40,642 nt of DNA from Caulobacteraceae bacterium (lineage in GTDB: Bacteria > Pseudomonadota > Alphaproteobacteria > Caulobacterales > Caulobacteraceae). Location of the stretch: the NCBI GenBank assembly GCA_019247715.1, contig JAFBAO010000071.1, forward strand, positions 1-40,642. Direction: 5' to 3'. The notes beneath the pieces are model-generated. The model ran no database searches. It saw only the letters and a list, made by a program, of their open reading frames with translations, and was not told the origin of the DNA. A program made the position numbers and the translations under genes. Shown piece by piece: positions 1-9,553 of this stretch (within the stretch, counting starts at the first letter, position 1; every line of letters begins with the position of its first letter).

Positions 1-1641
1 GCGGCCAAGCTCGTGGAGATGGCGCGCGCCCTCCAGCTGCAGGCGCGGCTGAGCAAGCCGGAGGTGCTGGCGCTCTACCTGACGCTTGCCCCTTACGGCG
101 GTAACCTGGAGGGGGTGCGCGCGGCCAGCCTCGCCTACTTCGGACACGAGCCCGCCAGCCTCACGAACGGCGAACAGGCCCTGCTGATCGCCCTGCCGCA
201 ATCGCCCGAGGCGCGCCGCCCCGACCGTCACGCCGGGCGCGCCAAGTCCGCAAGATCCTGGGTGCTCGGGCGCATGGCCCGCGCCGCCCTGATCGACGCC
301 GAGTCCGCCGCCGAGGCGGACCACGAGCCCTTGCCGGTCCGTCGGCCGTTCCCGTCGCTCGCCTGGCACGCCGCCGGCGCCCTCGCCCGCGCGGCGCCGG
401 CCCGAACGGCCTCGGTGGAGACCAATATCGATGCGGACCTCCAGCGCCGGCTGGAGCGGCTGGCGTCCGCCGCCGCCCGCCAGGGGCCCGGAACCCAGGC
501 GGCGATCGTGGTGGCGGAAATCCGGTCGCGGGCGGTGCGGGCGTCGGTGGGATCGGCCGGGCTCGATGCAGCCGGGGGGTGGCTCGACATGACGCGCGCC
601 CTGCGCTCGCCGGGCTCGGCGCTCAAACCCTTCATCTACGGCCTCGCCATGGACGACGGCCTGCTGGCGGCGGACACCGCCCTCGACGACTCCCCGCGCC
701 GGTTCGTCGACTACCAGCCGGAGAATTTCGACCGGCTGTTCCATGGCCGCGTCACCATGCGCGAGGCCCTGGTTCACTCGCTGAACGTGCCGGCGGTGGA
801 GACCCTGGACCGGCTGGGCGCGCAGGCGTTCGAGGCCCGGCTGACGGGGGCGGGCGCCAGGCTCGTGCGGCCCAACGCGAGGTTCAAGGAAGCGGGCCTC
901 GCGCTGGCCCTGGGCGGGGTCGGAATCTCGCTTCGTGATCTGGCCATGCTCTACGCCGCTCTGGGCGACGACGGCCTGGCCAAGCCGCTGGCCTGGACGC
1001 AGGCTGAAGCCGCCCGCAACCTCACCGCTCCGGGCCGGCGGCTGATGGCGCCCACCTCGGCGCGCGCCATTCTCGACATCCTCCGCGAAGGGCCGCCGCC
1101 CGCCGGACGGGCCCCGCCGGCGCTGACCCGCAAGGCCCCGATCGCCTTCAAGACCGGCACTTCCTACGGCTTTCGCGACGCCGTGGCGGTGGGCGTGGCC
1201 GGCGGTTATGTGATCGCCGTCTGGACCGGCCGCGCCGACGGGGGCGCGCGGCCGGACCTGACCGCCCGCGACGCGGCCCTGCCGCTGCTCTTCGATGTCG
1301 CCGACCAGATCGGCGCCGCGGCCTCGGCTCCCCGGCCGATCGCGCCCCGGGCCGCGCCGGGGGGCCTGCGCCGACTGGACCAGGGGAGCGGCCCGCGGCT
1401 GATCTTTCCTCCCAACGGCGCCACCATCCAGGCGGACGGGTTCGGCCCCGCCTCTCGCGGTTTCGCCCTGGCCGCCGGCGGCAGCGGCCTTTCCTGGTAC
1501 GTCGACGGAGCGCCGGTGCCCCAGGACCCCGTGAGCGGCCAGGCTATCTGGCGCCCCGCCGCGCCGGGCTTCTACCGGATCAGCGTCATCGACGCCGACG
1601 GCCGCGGCGCAGAGGCGCGGGTGCGCGTCAAGGGCGGCTGA
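1..1641 (+). CDS. pbpC: penicillin-binding protein 1C, 5'-truncated by window edge
   Basis: Class A penicillin-binding protein of the PBP1C type, a periplasmic, membrane-anchored peptidoglycan synthase. The frame is open from base 1, so the N-terminal anchor and most of the glycosyltransferase domain lie upstream; the first ~65 residues match the end of that domain (APYGGN, then a FGHEPASLT stretch). The transpeptidase motifs are all present: SxxK (SALK, codons at 616-627), SxN (SLN, 778-786) and KTGT (1150-1161). The last ~90 residues form a beta-rich tail of the BiPBP_C kind typical of PBP1C (starts near the PRLIFPPNG segment). 546 residues are visible. It ends 2 bp before the stop of the convergent downstream gene. 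PBP1C is chosen over PBP1A because of the short length after KTG and the C-terminal tail. Confidence 0.9.
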   Translation, partial: AAKLVEMARALQLQARLSKPEVLALYLTLAPYGGNLEGVRAASLAYFGHEPASLTNGEQALLIALPQSPEARRPDRHAGRAKSARSWVLGRMARAALIDAESAAEADHEPLPVRRPFPSLAWHAAGALARAAPARTASVETNIDADLQRRLERLASAAARQGPGTQAAIVVAEIRSRAVRASVGSAGLDAAGGWLDMTRALRSPGSALKPFIYGLAMDDGLLAADTALDDSPRRFVDYQPENFDRLFHGRVTMREALVHSLNVPAVETLDRLGAQAFEARLTGAGARLVRPNARFKEAGLALALGGVGISLRDLAMLYAALGDDGLAKPLAWTQAEAARNLTAPGRRLMAPTSARAILDILREGPPPAGRAPPALTRKAPIAFKTGTSYGFRDAVAVGVAGGYVIAVWTGRADGGARPDLTARDAALPLLFDVADQIGAAASAPRPIAPRAAPGGLRRLDQGSGPRLIFPPNGATIQADGFGPASRGFALAAGGSGLSWYVDGAPVPQDPVSGQAIWRPAAPGFYRISVIDADGRGAEARVRVKGG

Positions 1642-1643
1642 GC

Positions 1644-2324
1644 TCAGACGATCCGGAAGCTGAGGGCGCCGACCCCCTCGATTTCGCCAAACACCTCCTG
1701 GCCGCGCTCCAGCGGCCCCACCCCCTCCGGCGTGCCGGTGAAGATGAGATCCCCTCTCTCCAGGCGCCAAAGCTTCGAGGCCTCGGCGATGATTTCCGGG
1801 ACCGACCAGATCATGTCGGTGAGGCGTGCGTCCTGGCGGACCTTGCCGCCTACCTCGAGGCGGATGCGGCCCTGCGGCGGCGGCCCGGACCAACGCCGGA
1901 TCGCCGAGATCGGGGCGGCCAGATCGAAACCCTTGGAGGCTTCCCAGGGTTGCCGCTTCTCCTGATAGGCCCGCTGGAGATCGCGCCGGGTGAGGTCGAC
2001 GCCGGCGGCGTAGCCGAAGACGAGGCCTAGCGCGGCGTCGGCCGGCACGTTGGCGCCGCCCGCCCCCAGGGCCGCCACCAGCTCCATCTCGTGGTGCAGG
2101 TCGGAGGTCTGGCTCGGATAGGGGACATCGACACCGGGCGGCGCGACCGCGTCGGCCGGTTTTGCGAAAAAGAACGGCGGGTTGCGGTCGTCGCCCCCCA
2201 TCTCGCGGCGGTGCGCCGCATAGTTCCGCCCCACGCAGTAGATCCGGCGCACCGGGAACAGGGCGGCTTCTCCCAGGATCGGGACGGCGGGCTGCGGCGG
2301 TGGATCGAAGGCGTAGTCGGGCAT
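1644..2324 (-). CDS. fumarylacetoacetate hydrolase family protein
   Basis: Predicted cytosolic FAH-family hydrolase, isomerase or decarboxylase of 226 residues, the size of the short single-domain FAHD1/YcgM-like members that act on acylpyruvates or oxaloacetate. The sequence shows the family opening VGRNYAAH (residues 31-38), the metal-ligand pattern HHEMELV with Glu79 and Glu81, Asp110 in GVDLTRRD, the KGFD segment and the C-terminal FTGTPEGVGPL loop. The ATG at 2322-2324 is chosen because conserved sequence starts ~25 residues downstream; a far longer open frame upstream is antisense to the CoA-transferase. It is divergent from that CoA-transferase (87-bp gap) and convergent with pbpC. Substrate cannot be told from sequence; the neighbour suggests organic-acid or CoA-ester metabolism. 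Confidence 0.88.
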   Translation of the reverse strand: MPDYAFDPPPQPAVPILGEAALFPVRRIYCVGRNYAAHRREMGGDDRNPPFFFAKPADAVAPPGVDVPYPSQTSDLHHEMELVAALGAGGANVPADAALGLVFGYAAGVDLTRRDLQRAYQEKRQPWEASKGFDLAAPISAIRRWSGPPPQGRIRLEVGGKVRQDARLTDMIWSVPEIIAEASKLWRLERGDLIFTGTPEGVGPLERGQEVFGEIEGVGALSFRIV

Positions 2325-2353
2325 GACGCCCCGCTTAGTCCTCCGGGCGCCCC

Positions 2354-2383
2354 TTGGCCAGCGGCCGCACGGCCAGCTAAAGC
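2354..2383 (+). promoter_or_regulatory. candidate promoter for the CaiB/BaiF gene
   Basis: TTGGCCA (2354-2360) and GCTAAAGC (2376-2383) are separated by 15 bp and resemble the Caulobacter housekeeping pattern (TTGACGS, GCTANAWC). The -10 match is good, the -35 weaker and the spacer one base longer than consensus. It lies in the divergent gap, 28 bp before the start codon. Confidence 0.35.
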
Positions 2384-2411
2384 GGAAAGGCGAACTATCA
2401 GCGAGGTGACC

Positions 2412-3605
2412 ATGCGCGAGGCGGCGCTGGCCGACGTGAGGGTGATCGAGCTGGGCACCCTGATCGCCGGTCCCTTCTGCGGGCAGATCCTGGCCGATTT
2501 CGGGGCCGACGTGATCAAGCTGGAGGATCCGAGGGCCGGCGATCCCATGCGCCAGTGGGGCCGCAGCCTGCCCAAGGGGCTGTCGCCCTGGTGGCCGGTG
2601 ATCGGACGCGGCAAGCGCTCGGTGGGCGTCGACCTGCGCAAGCCGGAGGGGCAGGCCCTGGCGCGCGACCTGATCGGCGCCGCCGATGTGGTGGTGGAGA
2701 ACTTCCGGCCCGGCACGCTGGAGAAGTGGGGGCTGGGCTACGAGGCGCTCGCCAAGCACAATCCCGGCCTCGTCATGGCCAGGGTCTCCGGCTACGGCCA
2801 GACCGGGCCATGGGCCGGAAAGGCCGGCTACGGCCTCATCGGCGAGGCCATGGGCGGCCTTCGCCACATCACCGGCGAGGCGGATCGTCCGCCGGCCAGG
2901 GCCGGCGTCTCCATCGGCGACAGTCTGGCCGGCCTGCATGCGGCGCTGGGGATCATGATGGCCCTGCACGCCCGCCGCCGGACCGGGCGCGGCCAGGTGG
3001 TGGACGCGGCGATCTACGAGAGCGTGCTGGCGATGATGGAGAACATGATCACCGAGTACGATCTCACCGGCTACGTGCGCGAGCGCTCCGGCTCGATCCT
3101 GCCGGGCATCGCGCCCTCCAACGTCTATCCCACCGCCGACGGGATGATCCTGATCGGCGGCAACGGCGACACGGTCTTCGCGAGGCTCTGCGAGGCCATG
3201 GGCGAGGCGGGGCTCAAGGACGATCCCCGCTACCGCGACCACCCGAGCCGCGGGGCGAACCAGGCCGAGCTCGACGCCCACATCGCCGAGTGGACCCGCG
3301 GCTGGAAGCTCGCCGCCCTCCTGGATCATCTGGAGGCCAGCGGGGTGCCGTGCGGCCGCGTCTATCGCGCGCCCGACATGCTGGAGGACCCCCAGTACGC
3401 CGCGCGCGAGGCGATCATCGAACGCGACCATCCAGTGTTCGGCAAGGTGAAGATGCAGAACGTCTTTCCGAAGCTCAGCGCGACGCCGGGGGAAGTGCGC
3501 TGGCCGGGCCCGGGGCTCGGGGAGCACACCGAGGCGGTGCTTGGCGAAGTGCTCGCCCTCTCGCCCGAGAAGATCGCCGCGCTGAAGGCGGCCGGCGTGG
3601 TCTGA
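2412..3605 (+). CDS. CaiB/BaiF (class III) CoA-transferase
   Basis: Family III CoA-transferase, 397 residues, moving CoA between carboxylic acids and acyl-CoA esters in the cytosol. Family hallmarks: [21 protein letters not shown] near the N-terminus (the typical [14 protein letters not shown] region), VVENFRPG (94-101), SGYGQTGP (126-133) and a SIGD motif whose Asp170 corresponds to the catalytic aspartate (Asp169 in formyl-CoA transferase). The ATG at 2412 has a good ribosome-binding site (GAGGTGA, 2403-2409) and fits the family start; the open frame reaches back to 2091 but that part is antisense to the FAH gene. A strong terminator lies 103 bp past the stop. Pairing with an FAH-family gene suggests a small acid-degradation unit, but the substrate is unknown. 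Confidence 0.92.
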   Translation: MREAALADVRVIELGTLIAGPFCGQILADFGADVIKLEDPRAGDPMRQWGRSLPKGLSPWWPVIGRGKRSVGVDLRKPEGQALARDLIGAADVVVENFRPGTLEKWGLGYEALAKHNPGLVMARVSGYGQTGPWAGKAGYGLIGEAMGGLRHITGEADRPPARAGVSIGDSLAGLHAALGIMMALHARRRTGRGQVVDAAIYESVLAMMENMITEYDLTGYVRERSGSILPGIAPSNVYPTADGMILIGGNGDTVFARLCEAMGEAGLKDDPRYRDHPSRGANQAELDAHIAEWTRGWKLAALLDHLEASGVPCGRVYRAPDMLEDPQYAAREAIIERDHPVFGKVKMQNVFPKLSATPGEVRWPGPGLGEHTEAVLGEVLALSPEKIAALKAAGVV

Positions 3606-3708
3606 TCGCCGCGGGCTCCCGCCAGGGGAGAAAATGCTGGCGTTCGGCGCAGGCTGGCGCAGAAAGCGGCATCCATGCCCCGGTCTCCCAAGGATCCAAC
3701 GGCAGGAG

Positions 3709-3745
3709 GAAGGCCCTGACCCCTGCCCGGTCGGGGCCTTCTTTT
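3709..3745 (+). terminator. Rho-independent terminator
   Basis: A 13-bp stem (arms 3709-3721 and 3729-3741, all pairs Watson-Crick except one G-T wobble) with a 7-base loop is followed by TTTT (3742-3745). It is the clearest intrinsic terminator in the window. It ends transcription from the CoA-transferase or from a small untranslated transcript in 3606-3745, and isolates the miaB cluster. Confidence 0.8.
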
Positions 3746-3805
3746 GTCGCGGCGCCGTCGGCGGCCGAGGTTGCGCCCCGCGGGCCTCGACCTCATAACC
3801 GCCGC

Positions 3806-5143
3806 ATGAACGTCCCAGCGTCCGAGCGGCGCCTCTACATCAAGACCTACGGCTGTCAGATGAACGTCTACGACAGCGAACGGTTGGCCGACACGCTCCG
3901 GCCGCTGGGCTACCGCCTGGCCGAGGACCCGGCCGGCGCCGATCTCGTGGTGCTCAACACCTGCCATATCCGCGAGAAAGCCGCCGAGAAGGTCTATTCG
4001 GAGCTCGGCCAGCTCGCCCGCCTGAAGGCGCAGAAGGCCGCGGCCGGCGAGGCGATGCTGGTGGCGGTGGCCGGGTGCGTGGCCCAGGCCGAGGGCGCCG
4101 AGATCGTCGCCCGCCAGCCGGCCGTGGACCTGGTCGTGGGTCCGCAAGCCTACCACCGGCTCCCCGAGCTCATCGCCCGGACGCATCGCGCGGCCGGCGA
4201 GCGCCTGGCGGCCGACTTCGCTCCCGAGGAAAAGTTCGACAGCCTGCCGGAGCGGACGAGCTCCGCGGTGACCGCCTTCCTCACCGTCCAGGAGGGCTGC
4301 GACAAGTTCTGCAGCTTCTGCGTGGTGCCCTATACCCGCGGCTCCGAGTTCTCCCGCGCCCCGGCGGCGATCGAGGCCGAGGCGCGGGCGCTCGTGGCGC
4401 GCGGCGCGCGCGAGATCACCCTGCTGGGCCAGAACGTCAACGCCTACGCCGGCGAGGGCGGTCTGGCGGGGCTCATCCGGCGGCTGGCGAAGATCCCCGG
4501 GCTGGCGCGGCTGCGCTACACCACCAGCCATCCGCGCGACATGACCGACGAGCTGATCGGCGCCCACGCCGAGGTGGAGGCGCTGATGCCCTACCTCCAC
4601 CTCCCGGTCCAGGCGGGATCGGACCGGGTGCTGAAGGCCATGAACCGCGGCCACACCGCGGGCGATTATCTGCGCCTGGTGGAGAAGATCCGCCGGGCCC
4701 GTCCGGACATCGCCCTCTCGGGCGACTTCATCGCGGGATTTCCCGGCGAGCGGGAGGCCGATTTCGAGGCCACCCTCGATCTCGCGCGCGAGGTCGCCTA
4801 CGCCAGCGCCTTCTCGTTCAAGTACTCGCGCCGCCCCGGTACGCCGGCCGCCCAGGCCCCCGGCCAGATCCCCGAGGCGCTGAAGGCCGAGCGCCTGGCG
4901 CGCCTGCAAGCGGTGCTGGAGGAGAGCCAGGCCGCCTTCAACGCGGCCCAGGTCGGGCGGGTGTTGCCGGTGCTCATCGACAAGCCGGGGCGCGACGCCG
5001 GCCAGGTCGCCGGCCGCAGTCCCTATCTGCAGGCGGTCCACGGCCAGGGTCCGCAGAGCCTCATCGGCCAGGTCGTCCCGGTCCGCATCGCTTCGGCGGG
5101 CCGCAACAGCCTGGCCGGCGCGCTTCAGCTGGCGCCCGCTTGA
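3806..5143 (+). CDS. miaB: tRNA-2-methylthio-N6-dimethylallyladenosine synthase
   Basis: Radical-SAM methylthiotransferase that converts i6A37 to ms2i6A37 in tRNAs reading UNN codons. 445 residues, normal length. The N-terminal UPF0004 domain carries the three cysteines of the auxiliary 4Fe-4S cluster (Cys17 in TYGCQMN, Cys53 in NTCHIRE, Cys91 in AGCVAQ). The radical-SAM core has CxxxCxxC (Cys165, Cys169, Cys172) followed by VVPYTRG, and a TRAM domain ends the protein. The ATG at 3806 places the conserved [10 protein letters not shown] segment at residue 11. First gene of a packed run; the stop overlaps the TTG of phoH by two bases, suggesting translational coupling. Confidence 0.97.
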   Translation: MNVPASERRLYIKTYGCQMNVYDSERLADTLRPLGYRLAEDPAGADLVVLNTCHIREKAAEKVYSELGQLARLKAQKAAAGEAMLVAVAGCVAQAEGAEIVARQPAVDLVVGPQAYHRLPELIARTHRAAGERLAADFAPEEKFDSLPERTSSAVTAFLTVQEGCDKFCSFCVVPYTRGSEFSRAPAAIEAEARALVARGAREITLLGQNVNAYAGEGGLAGLIRRLAKIPGLARLRYTTSHPRDMTDELIGAHAEVEALMPYLHLPVQAGSDRVLKAMNRGHTAGDYLRLVEKIRRARPDIALSGDFIAGFPGEREADFEATLDLAREVAYASAFSFKYSRRPGTPAAQAPGQIPEALKAERLARLQAVLEESQAAFNAAQVGRVLPVLIDKPGRDAGQVAGRSPYLQAVHGQGPQSLIGQVVPVRIASAGRNSLAGALQLAPA

Positions 5144-6078
5144 GCCGAGGCCCCTCCGAGTTCCTGCCCCTGAGCGAGGCCGCCGTGCGGGCCGCCTCGG
5201 GGCCGAACGGCCGGCACGCCGCGCTGATCGAAGACGCCTTCCACGTGCTGATGGAGACCCCGGGCGGCGGGGTCACCCTCAACGGCGAGGCCAAGGGCCG
5301 GCGCGCCGCAAAGCAGACGATCGAGACGCTTGCGGCGCGCGCGGACTCCGGTCTCGAAGTCACGGCCGCCGACGTGCGCGTCGCGGTAGACGCAGCGCGC
5401 ACGGGCGCGGCCAGCGGCCCGGTGGGGCGTCGGGGCGCGATCGCGGCCAAGACCGCCGCCCAGGCCCGGTACCTGGAGGCGATGGGTCGTCACGACCTGG
5501 TGTTCGCCCTCGGGCCGGCCGGCACCGGCAAGACCTTTCTCGCCGTCGCCCATGGGGCGGGGCTGCTCCTCTCGGGCCAGGTCGACCGTCTGATCGTGAC
5601 CCGGCCGGCTGTGGAGGCAGGCGAGCGGCTGGGCTTCCTGCCGGGGGACATGATCGAAAAGGTCGATCCCTACATGGCCCCCGTCTTCGAGGCCCTCACC
5701 GACATCCTGGGCGCCGAACAGCTCCGCCGCCGGCGGGACCGCGGCGAGATCGAGGTGGCGCCCATCGCCTTCATGCGCGGCCGCACCCTCGGCCACGCCT
5801 TCGTCATCGTCGACGAGGCCCAGAACGCCTCGCGTCTGCAGATGAAGATGGTGCTCACGCGGATGGGGGAGGGCGCGCGGATGACGGTCACCGGCGATCC
5901 CAGCCAGGTGGACCTGCTGAATCCGGCCGATTCGGGTCTTGCCCACGCCGTCTCCCTGCTGGAGGGGGTCGAGGGCATCGTGGTGATGCGCTTCGCGCCG
6001 GAGGACGTGGTCCGCCACCCGCTGGTGGAGCGCATCGTGCGCGCCTACGACGCGGACGCGGCCGGGAAGCGGCGGTGA
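5140..6078 (+). CDS. PhoH-family ATPase (YbeZ)
   Basis: Cytosolic PhoH/YbeZ-type P-loop ATPase of 312 residues, a family linked through YbeY to rRNA maturation and RNA quality control. Walker A is GPAGTGKT (125-132) and Walker B is the VIVDEAQN segment; the LGFLPGD and MRGRT motifs are also typical. The N-terminal ~80 residues resemble the usual KH-like region. No ATG gives a full-length product; the TTG at 5140 overlaps the miaB stop (TTGA), restores family length and is the best start. The stop overlaps the GTG of ybeY (GTGA), so miaB, phoH and ybeY are probably translated as a coupled set. Confidence 0.93.
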   Translation: MSRGPSEFLPLSEAAVRAASGPNGRHAALIEDAFHVLMETPGGGVTLNGEAKGRRAAKQTIETLAARADSGLEVTAADVRVAVDAARTGAASGPVGRRGAIAAKTAAQARYLEAMGRHDLVFALGPAGTGKTFLAVAHGAGLLLSGQVDRLIVTRPAVEAGERLGFLPGDMIEKVDPYMAPVFEALTDILGAEQLRRRRDRGEIEVAPIAFMRGRTLGHAFVIVDEAQNASRLQMKMVLTRMGEGARMTVTGDPSQVDLLNPADSGLAHAVSLLEGVEGIVVMRFAPEDVVRHPLVERIVRAYDADAAGKRR

Positions 6079-6554
6079 TCGAAGTCGAGATCGAGGACGA
6101 GGCCTGGCGAAGGGCCGAGCCTGGCGCACAGGCGCTGGCGCTGGCGGCGGCCGAGGCCGCGCTCGAGGCCGTCGATTCCGGCGCCGCCCTCGTGGTTCTG
6201 CTTACCGACGACGCGCGGGTGCGGGCGCTGAACGCCCGGTTCCGCGGCCGCGACGCCGCCACCAACGTGCTCTCTTTCCCGGCTCCGGCGACCGCCCGCG
6301 GCCACCTGGGCGACATCGCCCTCGCTTTCGGCGTCTGCGCGGGAGAGGCGCAAAGCCAAGGCAAGCCGCTGGCGCATCATCTCCAGCATCTGACCGCCCA
6401 TGGCGTCCTGCACCTTTTGGGCTACGATCACGACACGGACGCGGAGGCCGAATCGATGGAGGCGCGGGAGCGCGCCATCCTCGCCAGGCTCGGCGTCCCC
6501 GATCCCTACGCCGAACGCGGCGACCAAGGAGACCATGGCCAACGCCGGCAATGA
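6075..6554 (+). CDS. ybeY: endoribonuclease YbeY
   Basis: Single-strand-specific zinc endoribonuclease involved in 16S rRNA 3'-end maturation and 70S quality control. 159 residues, usual size. The signature [12 protein letters not shown] (residues 109-120) supplies the three zinc-binding histidines (His109, His113, His119), and TNVLSFP (63-69) is the other family motif. It starts with GTG overlapping the phoH stop. The final 20 bases overlap the following corC-like gene, so the last residues are probably not functionally constrained. Confidence 0.95.
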   Translation: MIEVEIEDEAWRRAEPGAQALALAAAEAALEAVDSGAALVVLLTDDARVRALNARFRGRDAATNVLSFPAPATARGHLGDIALAFGVCAGEAQSQGKPLAHHLQHLTAHGVLHLLGYDHDTDAEAESMEARERAILARLGVPDPYAERGDQGDHGQRRQ

Positions 6555-7428
6555 GGGCCAACCGCCGGCCCGCGAGGAGCGGGAGAAGGGCCCCCTGGAC
6601 GCCCTGCTGGACGCGCTGGGCCTGAGGCGCAAGTCCCGGTCGGAGGCGGGCGAGGGGGAGGAGCGGTCCGGATCGGACCTCGTCGACCAGGCCTGGGCCT
6701 TCCAAGCCATGACGGTGGCGGACGTGATGATACCGCGGGCCGACATCGTCGCCCTGGAGATCGCCACCCCCTTCGAGGCGGTGGTCGCCCAGTTCCTGGA
6801 GACCGAGCACTCGCGCCTGCCGATCTATCGCGAGACCCTCGACGACCCGGTGGGGTTCGTCCACATCAAGGATCTCTTCAAGCTGATGGCCGGCAAGGTC
6901 CGTCGGCCGGGGCCCCAGGAGGCGGTGCTGGGCCGGCTCCGGCGCGAGAGCCTCTACGTTCCGCCCTCCATGCGCGCGGCCGACCTGCTGCTGCGGATGC
7001 AGGCCAGCCGGATCCACCTCGGCATGGTGATCGACGAATTTGGAGGGGTCGACGGGCTGGTGACCCTCGAGGACGTGATCGAAGCGGTGGTGGGCGATAT
7101 CGACGACGAGCACGACGAGGCGGCCGTCGCCCACATCCTGGCTCGCGCGGGTGGCGTCTTCGAGGTCGATGCGCGTGCGGACCTGGACGAGATCCAGGCG
7201 GCGCTCGGACGCGACCTCACCACTCCGGATCTCGATGAGGAGATCGACACCATCGCCGGCCTGGTCACCGCCGTCGCCGGCCGCGTCCCCCAGAGAGGCG
7301 AGGTGGTGGTCCTCGACGACGAGCTGGAGGCCGAAGTCCTCGATGCGGATCCGCGGCGGATCAAGCGCCTGCGGCTTCGGCCCACCGTCCGGCCGTCCGA
7401 ACCGCCGGCCGAGGCGCCTGCCGCCTGA
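6535..7428 (+). CDS. hemolysin-family CBS-domain protein (CorC/YbeX/TlyC type)
   Basis: Cytosolic protein of 297 residues with a charged N-terminal tail, two CBS domains (roughly 60-190) and a C-terminal CorC_HlyC (transporter-associated) domain (about 200-285). Recognisable motifs are [37 protein letters not shown] and [19 protein letters not shown] (each a family landmark). Unlike membrane-bound TlyC paralogues it has no DUF21 membrane domain. E. coli YbeX/CorC was first linked to Mg/Co efflux and later to ribosome metabolism; the cluster with ybeY favours the latter. The ATG at 6535 has an AAGGAG site (6526-6531) inside the end of ybeY. Confidence 0.93.
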   Translation: MANAGNEGQPPAREEREKGPLDALLDALGLRRKSRSEAGEGEERSGSDLVDQAWAFQAMTVADVMIPRADIVALEIATPFEAVVAQFLETEHSRLPIYRETLDDPVGFVHIKDLFKLMAGKVRRPGPQEAVLGRLRRESLYVPPSMRAADLLLRMQASRIHLGMVIDEFGGVDGLVTLEDVIEAVVGDIDDEHDEAAVAHILARAGGVFEVDARADLDEIQAALGRDLTTPDLDEEIDTIAGLVTAVAGRVPQRGEVVVLDDELEAEVLDADPRRIKRLRLRPTVRPSEPPAEAPAA

Positions 7429-7441
7429 GGCCCGGGAAGCC

Positions 7442-9040
7442 TTGCGACGTTCCGGGTCCTGGTCGGCGCGTGCGGCCGCTCTGGCGGCGGGCTTCGCCGC
7501 CGCCTTCGCCCATCCGCCGTTCGGGTTCCTGCCGGGCCTCCTGGGCTATGCGGCGCTTCTGTGGCTGCTCGATCGCGCCGACGAGGCGCGCCCGCTCCGA
7601 TCCGCCTTCCTGCGCGCCTGGCTGACCGGCGCCGCCTATTTCGCGGTCTCCACCTGGTGGGTCGGCGAAGCGTTCTTCGTCAACGCGGAGGAGCAGGGCT
7701 GGATGGCCCCGTTCGCGGTGGTCTTCCTGGCCGCGGGGCTCGCCCTCTTCTGGGGCGCGGCCGGCGTCCTCTATCGCTGGATGGCGCCGCGGGGCGCGTT
7801 GCGACTGTTCGCCTTCGCGGGCGCGTTCGCGCTCACCGAGTGGCTGCGCGGCCATGTGCTCACCGGCTTTCCGTGGGACTTGCCGGGAGAGACGTGGAAG
7901 GCGGGAAGCCCGGTATCGCAGGCCGCCAGTCTGATCGGCGCCTATGGCCTCACCTGGGTGACGCTCGCGCTCGCCGCGAGCCCCGGACTGGGCTTCTCGA
8001 ACCGCGCCGAGCGCCTGGCCCTGGCGGCCGGGGTCCTGGCGCTCGCCGGCCTCTACGGCTTCGGCCTCTGGCGTCTCGGCGGCGCCGAGGCGCGCCCCGG
8101 GCCCGGCGCTCCGGTGGTGCGGGTCGTTCAGCCGAACACGCCGGAGCGGCCGCACTACGACCTGGCGGCGGTCGCCGACATCCTGCGCCGCAATCTCGAC
8201 CTGACCCGCAAGCCGGCCGCCCTCACGCCGGACATCATCGTCTGGTCGGAGGCGGGGATCCCGGCCGCCCTGGACGACTACCTCGCCCCCGATGCGTGGA
8301 CGCGGGCGGAGATCGTGGCGGCCCTGAAGCCCGGGCAGACGTTGATCACCGGCGGCTACCGGCGGGCGGCCGCGCCGACCGGCGCCTATGCGCCGGAAGG
8401 GGTCGTCTACCACAACAGCCTGGTGGCGGTGCGGCGTGGCGCTTCCGACCTGGCCGTCACCGCCGTGTACGACAAATACCGGCTCGTGCCCTTCGGCGAG
8501 TTCCTGCCGCTCGACCGGTACCTGGCCCCGCTGGGAGTCCACCAGATGGTCCATGTGGGGCCCGGCTTCACGCCGGGGCCGCCGCCGCGGCCGATCGCCT
8601 CGCCGGGCGCGCCGCCGATGCAGCCGCTGATCTGCTACGAGAGCCTCTATCCGAGCTTCGTGCGCGAGGGCGCCGAGGCGGCGGGACGGCGGCCCGCCTG
8701 GATCGTCAACGTCTCCGACGACGCTTGGTTCGGGGTCACCAGCGGGCCCTGGCAGCATCTGAACCTGGCCAGCTACCGGGCCATCGAGGCGGGGCTCCCC
8801 ATGGTGCGGGCCACTCCCACCGGCGTCTCGGCGGTGATCGACGCCTACGGCCGCGTCGTTCCGGACAAGCTTCTGGGCGAAGGTGCGGTTGGGGCGATCG
8901 ACGCCGCCTTGCCGCCGGCGCTGGCGCCCACGCCCTTCCTCGGCTGGGGCGAGACGCCCTTCTTCGTCCTGCTCGCCCTGTCGCTGCTCGGCGCCCTGGG
9001 CGGCAGGGTCGCGACCTTGGGCCGCAGCGGCAAAGCTTGA
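7442..9040 (+). CDS. lnt: apolipoprotein N-acyltransferase
   Basis: Inner-membrane enzyme adding the third acyl chain to the N-terminal cysteine of lipoproteins, the last step of lipoprotein maturation. From the TTG at 7442 it has 532 residues, the expected size. About six hydrophobic segments in residues 8-210 are followed by the periplasmic nitrilase-like domain with Glu270 (WSEAGIPA), Lys345 (DKYRLVPFGE) and Cys398 (LICYES), matching the E. coli triad E267/K335/C387, and a C-terminal membrane helix (~505-525). No ATG exists near the required start; TTG 7442 follows corC by 13 bp with a GGGAAG sequence upstream, while an earlier frame would overlap corC. Confidence 0.95.
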   Translation: MRRSGSWSARAAALAAGFAAAFAHPPFGFLPGLLGYAALLWLLDRADEARPLRSAFLRAWLTGAAYFAVSTWWVGEAFFVNAEEQGWMAPFAVVFLAAGLALFWGAAGVLYRWMAPRGALRLFAFAGAFALTEWLRGHVLTGFPWDLPGETWKAGSPVSQAASLIGAYGLTWVTLALAASPGLGFSNRAERLALAAGVLALAGLYGFGLWRLGGAEARPGPGAPVVRVVQPNTPERPHYDLAAVADILRRNLDLTRKPAALTPDIIVWSEAGIPAALDDYLAPDAWTRAEIVAALKPGQTLITGGYRRAAAPTGAYAPEGVVYHNSLVAVRRGASDLAVTAVYDKYRLVPFGEFLPLDRYLAPLGVHQMVHVGPGFTPGPPPRPIASPGAPPMQPLICYESLYPSFVREGAEAAGRRPAWIVNVSDDAWFGVTSGPWQHLNLASYRAIEAGLPMVRATPTGVSAVIDAYGRVVPDKLLGEGAVGAIDAALPPALAPTPFLGWGETPFFVLLALSLLGALGGRVATLGRSGKA

Positions 9041-9071
9041 ATTTCCGGGGCGGTTTCTCAGAAGGGGCGGG

Positions 9072-9515
9072 ATGATCGAATCCTTCGACGAGCGCGCGCC
9101 CAACCCGGTCGACCTGCATGTGGGCGCCCGGATTCGGATGCGGCGACGGATCCTCGGCGTGAGCCAGGAGAGGCTTGCCGACGCGCTCGGCCTGACGTTC
9201 CAGCAGGTCCAGAAGTACGAGCGCGGCGCGAACCGGGTCAGCGCCTCCAAGCTCTATGAGATCGCCGCCGCCCTGAAGACACCCGTCTCGCATTTCTTCG
9301 AGGGCCTCGCCGATCCGGCCAGCGAAGAGCAGGAGAGCGTGCTCGAGGAGCCCGCGCCTGAGCGGACCATGCATGACTTCCTGGCGACGCCCGGCGGGCT
9401 CGAGCTCGCCGGGCTATATCCGCGGCTGCCGGGCGGGCCCGTCCGCCGGCGGGTCCTCGATCTGATCCGCGCCATGGCCGGCGAGGACAGAGACGATCTG
9501 GCGGGGAAGGGCTAG
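9072..9515 (+). CDS. XRE (Cro/C1)-family transcriptional regulator
   Basis: 147-residue DNA-binding protein. A Cro/C1-type helix-turn-helix occupies about residues 17-75 (RRRILGVSQERLADALGLTF, then QVQKYERGANRVSASKLYEIA), followed by an acidic linker and a short C-terminal helical tail. The conserved core QKYERGANRVS is typical of the alphaproteobacterial regulators found beside lnt and metK. No sensor or peptidase domain is seen. The ATG at 9072 is preceded by GAAGGGGCGGG. The target is unknown; in related genomes this gene is followed by metK, which is not present here. Confidence 0.9.
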   Translation: MIESFDERAPNPVDLHVGARIRMRRRILGVSQERLADALGLTFQQVQKYERGANRVSASKLYEIAAALKTPVSHFFEGLADPASEEQESVLEEPAPERTMHDFLATPGGLELAGLYPRLPGGPVRRRVLDLIRAMAGEDRDDLAGKG

Positions 9516-9517
9516 GG

Positions 9518-9546
9518 TTCTCGGCCGCGCCCGGGGGCGCTAGAGG
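9518..9546 (+). promoter_or_regulatory. weak candidate promoter for trmB
   Basis: TTCTCGG (9518-9524), 14 bp, GCTAGAGG (9539-9546). The -10-like element ends 7 bp before the GTG of trmB, so if real the transcript would have almost no leader. The -35 match is poor. Confidence 0.3.
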
Positions 9547-9553
9547 CTGCCCT

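Noticed and set aside
2091..2411. N-terminal extension of the CoA-transferase frame
   Set aside because: Overlaps the divergent FAH gene in antisense; ATG 2412 has the ribosome-binding site and fits family length.
3362..5041. Long open frame on the minus strand opposite the CoA-transferase and miaB
   Set aside because: It is the antisense shadow of two well-supported genes; composition is Arg/Gly/Pro/Ala/His-rich with no domain, as expected at high GC.
7361..9250. Long minus-strand frame opposite lnt
   Set aside because: Antisense to a gene with a complete catalytic triad; no protein-like motifs.
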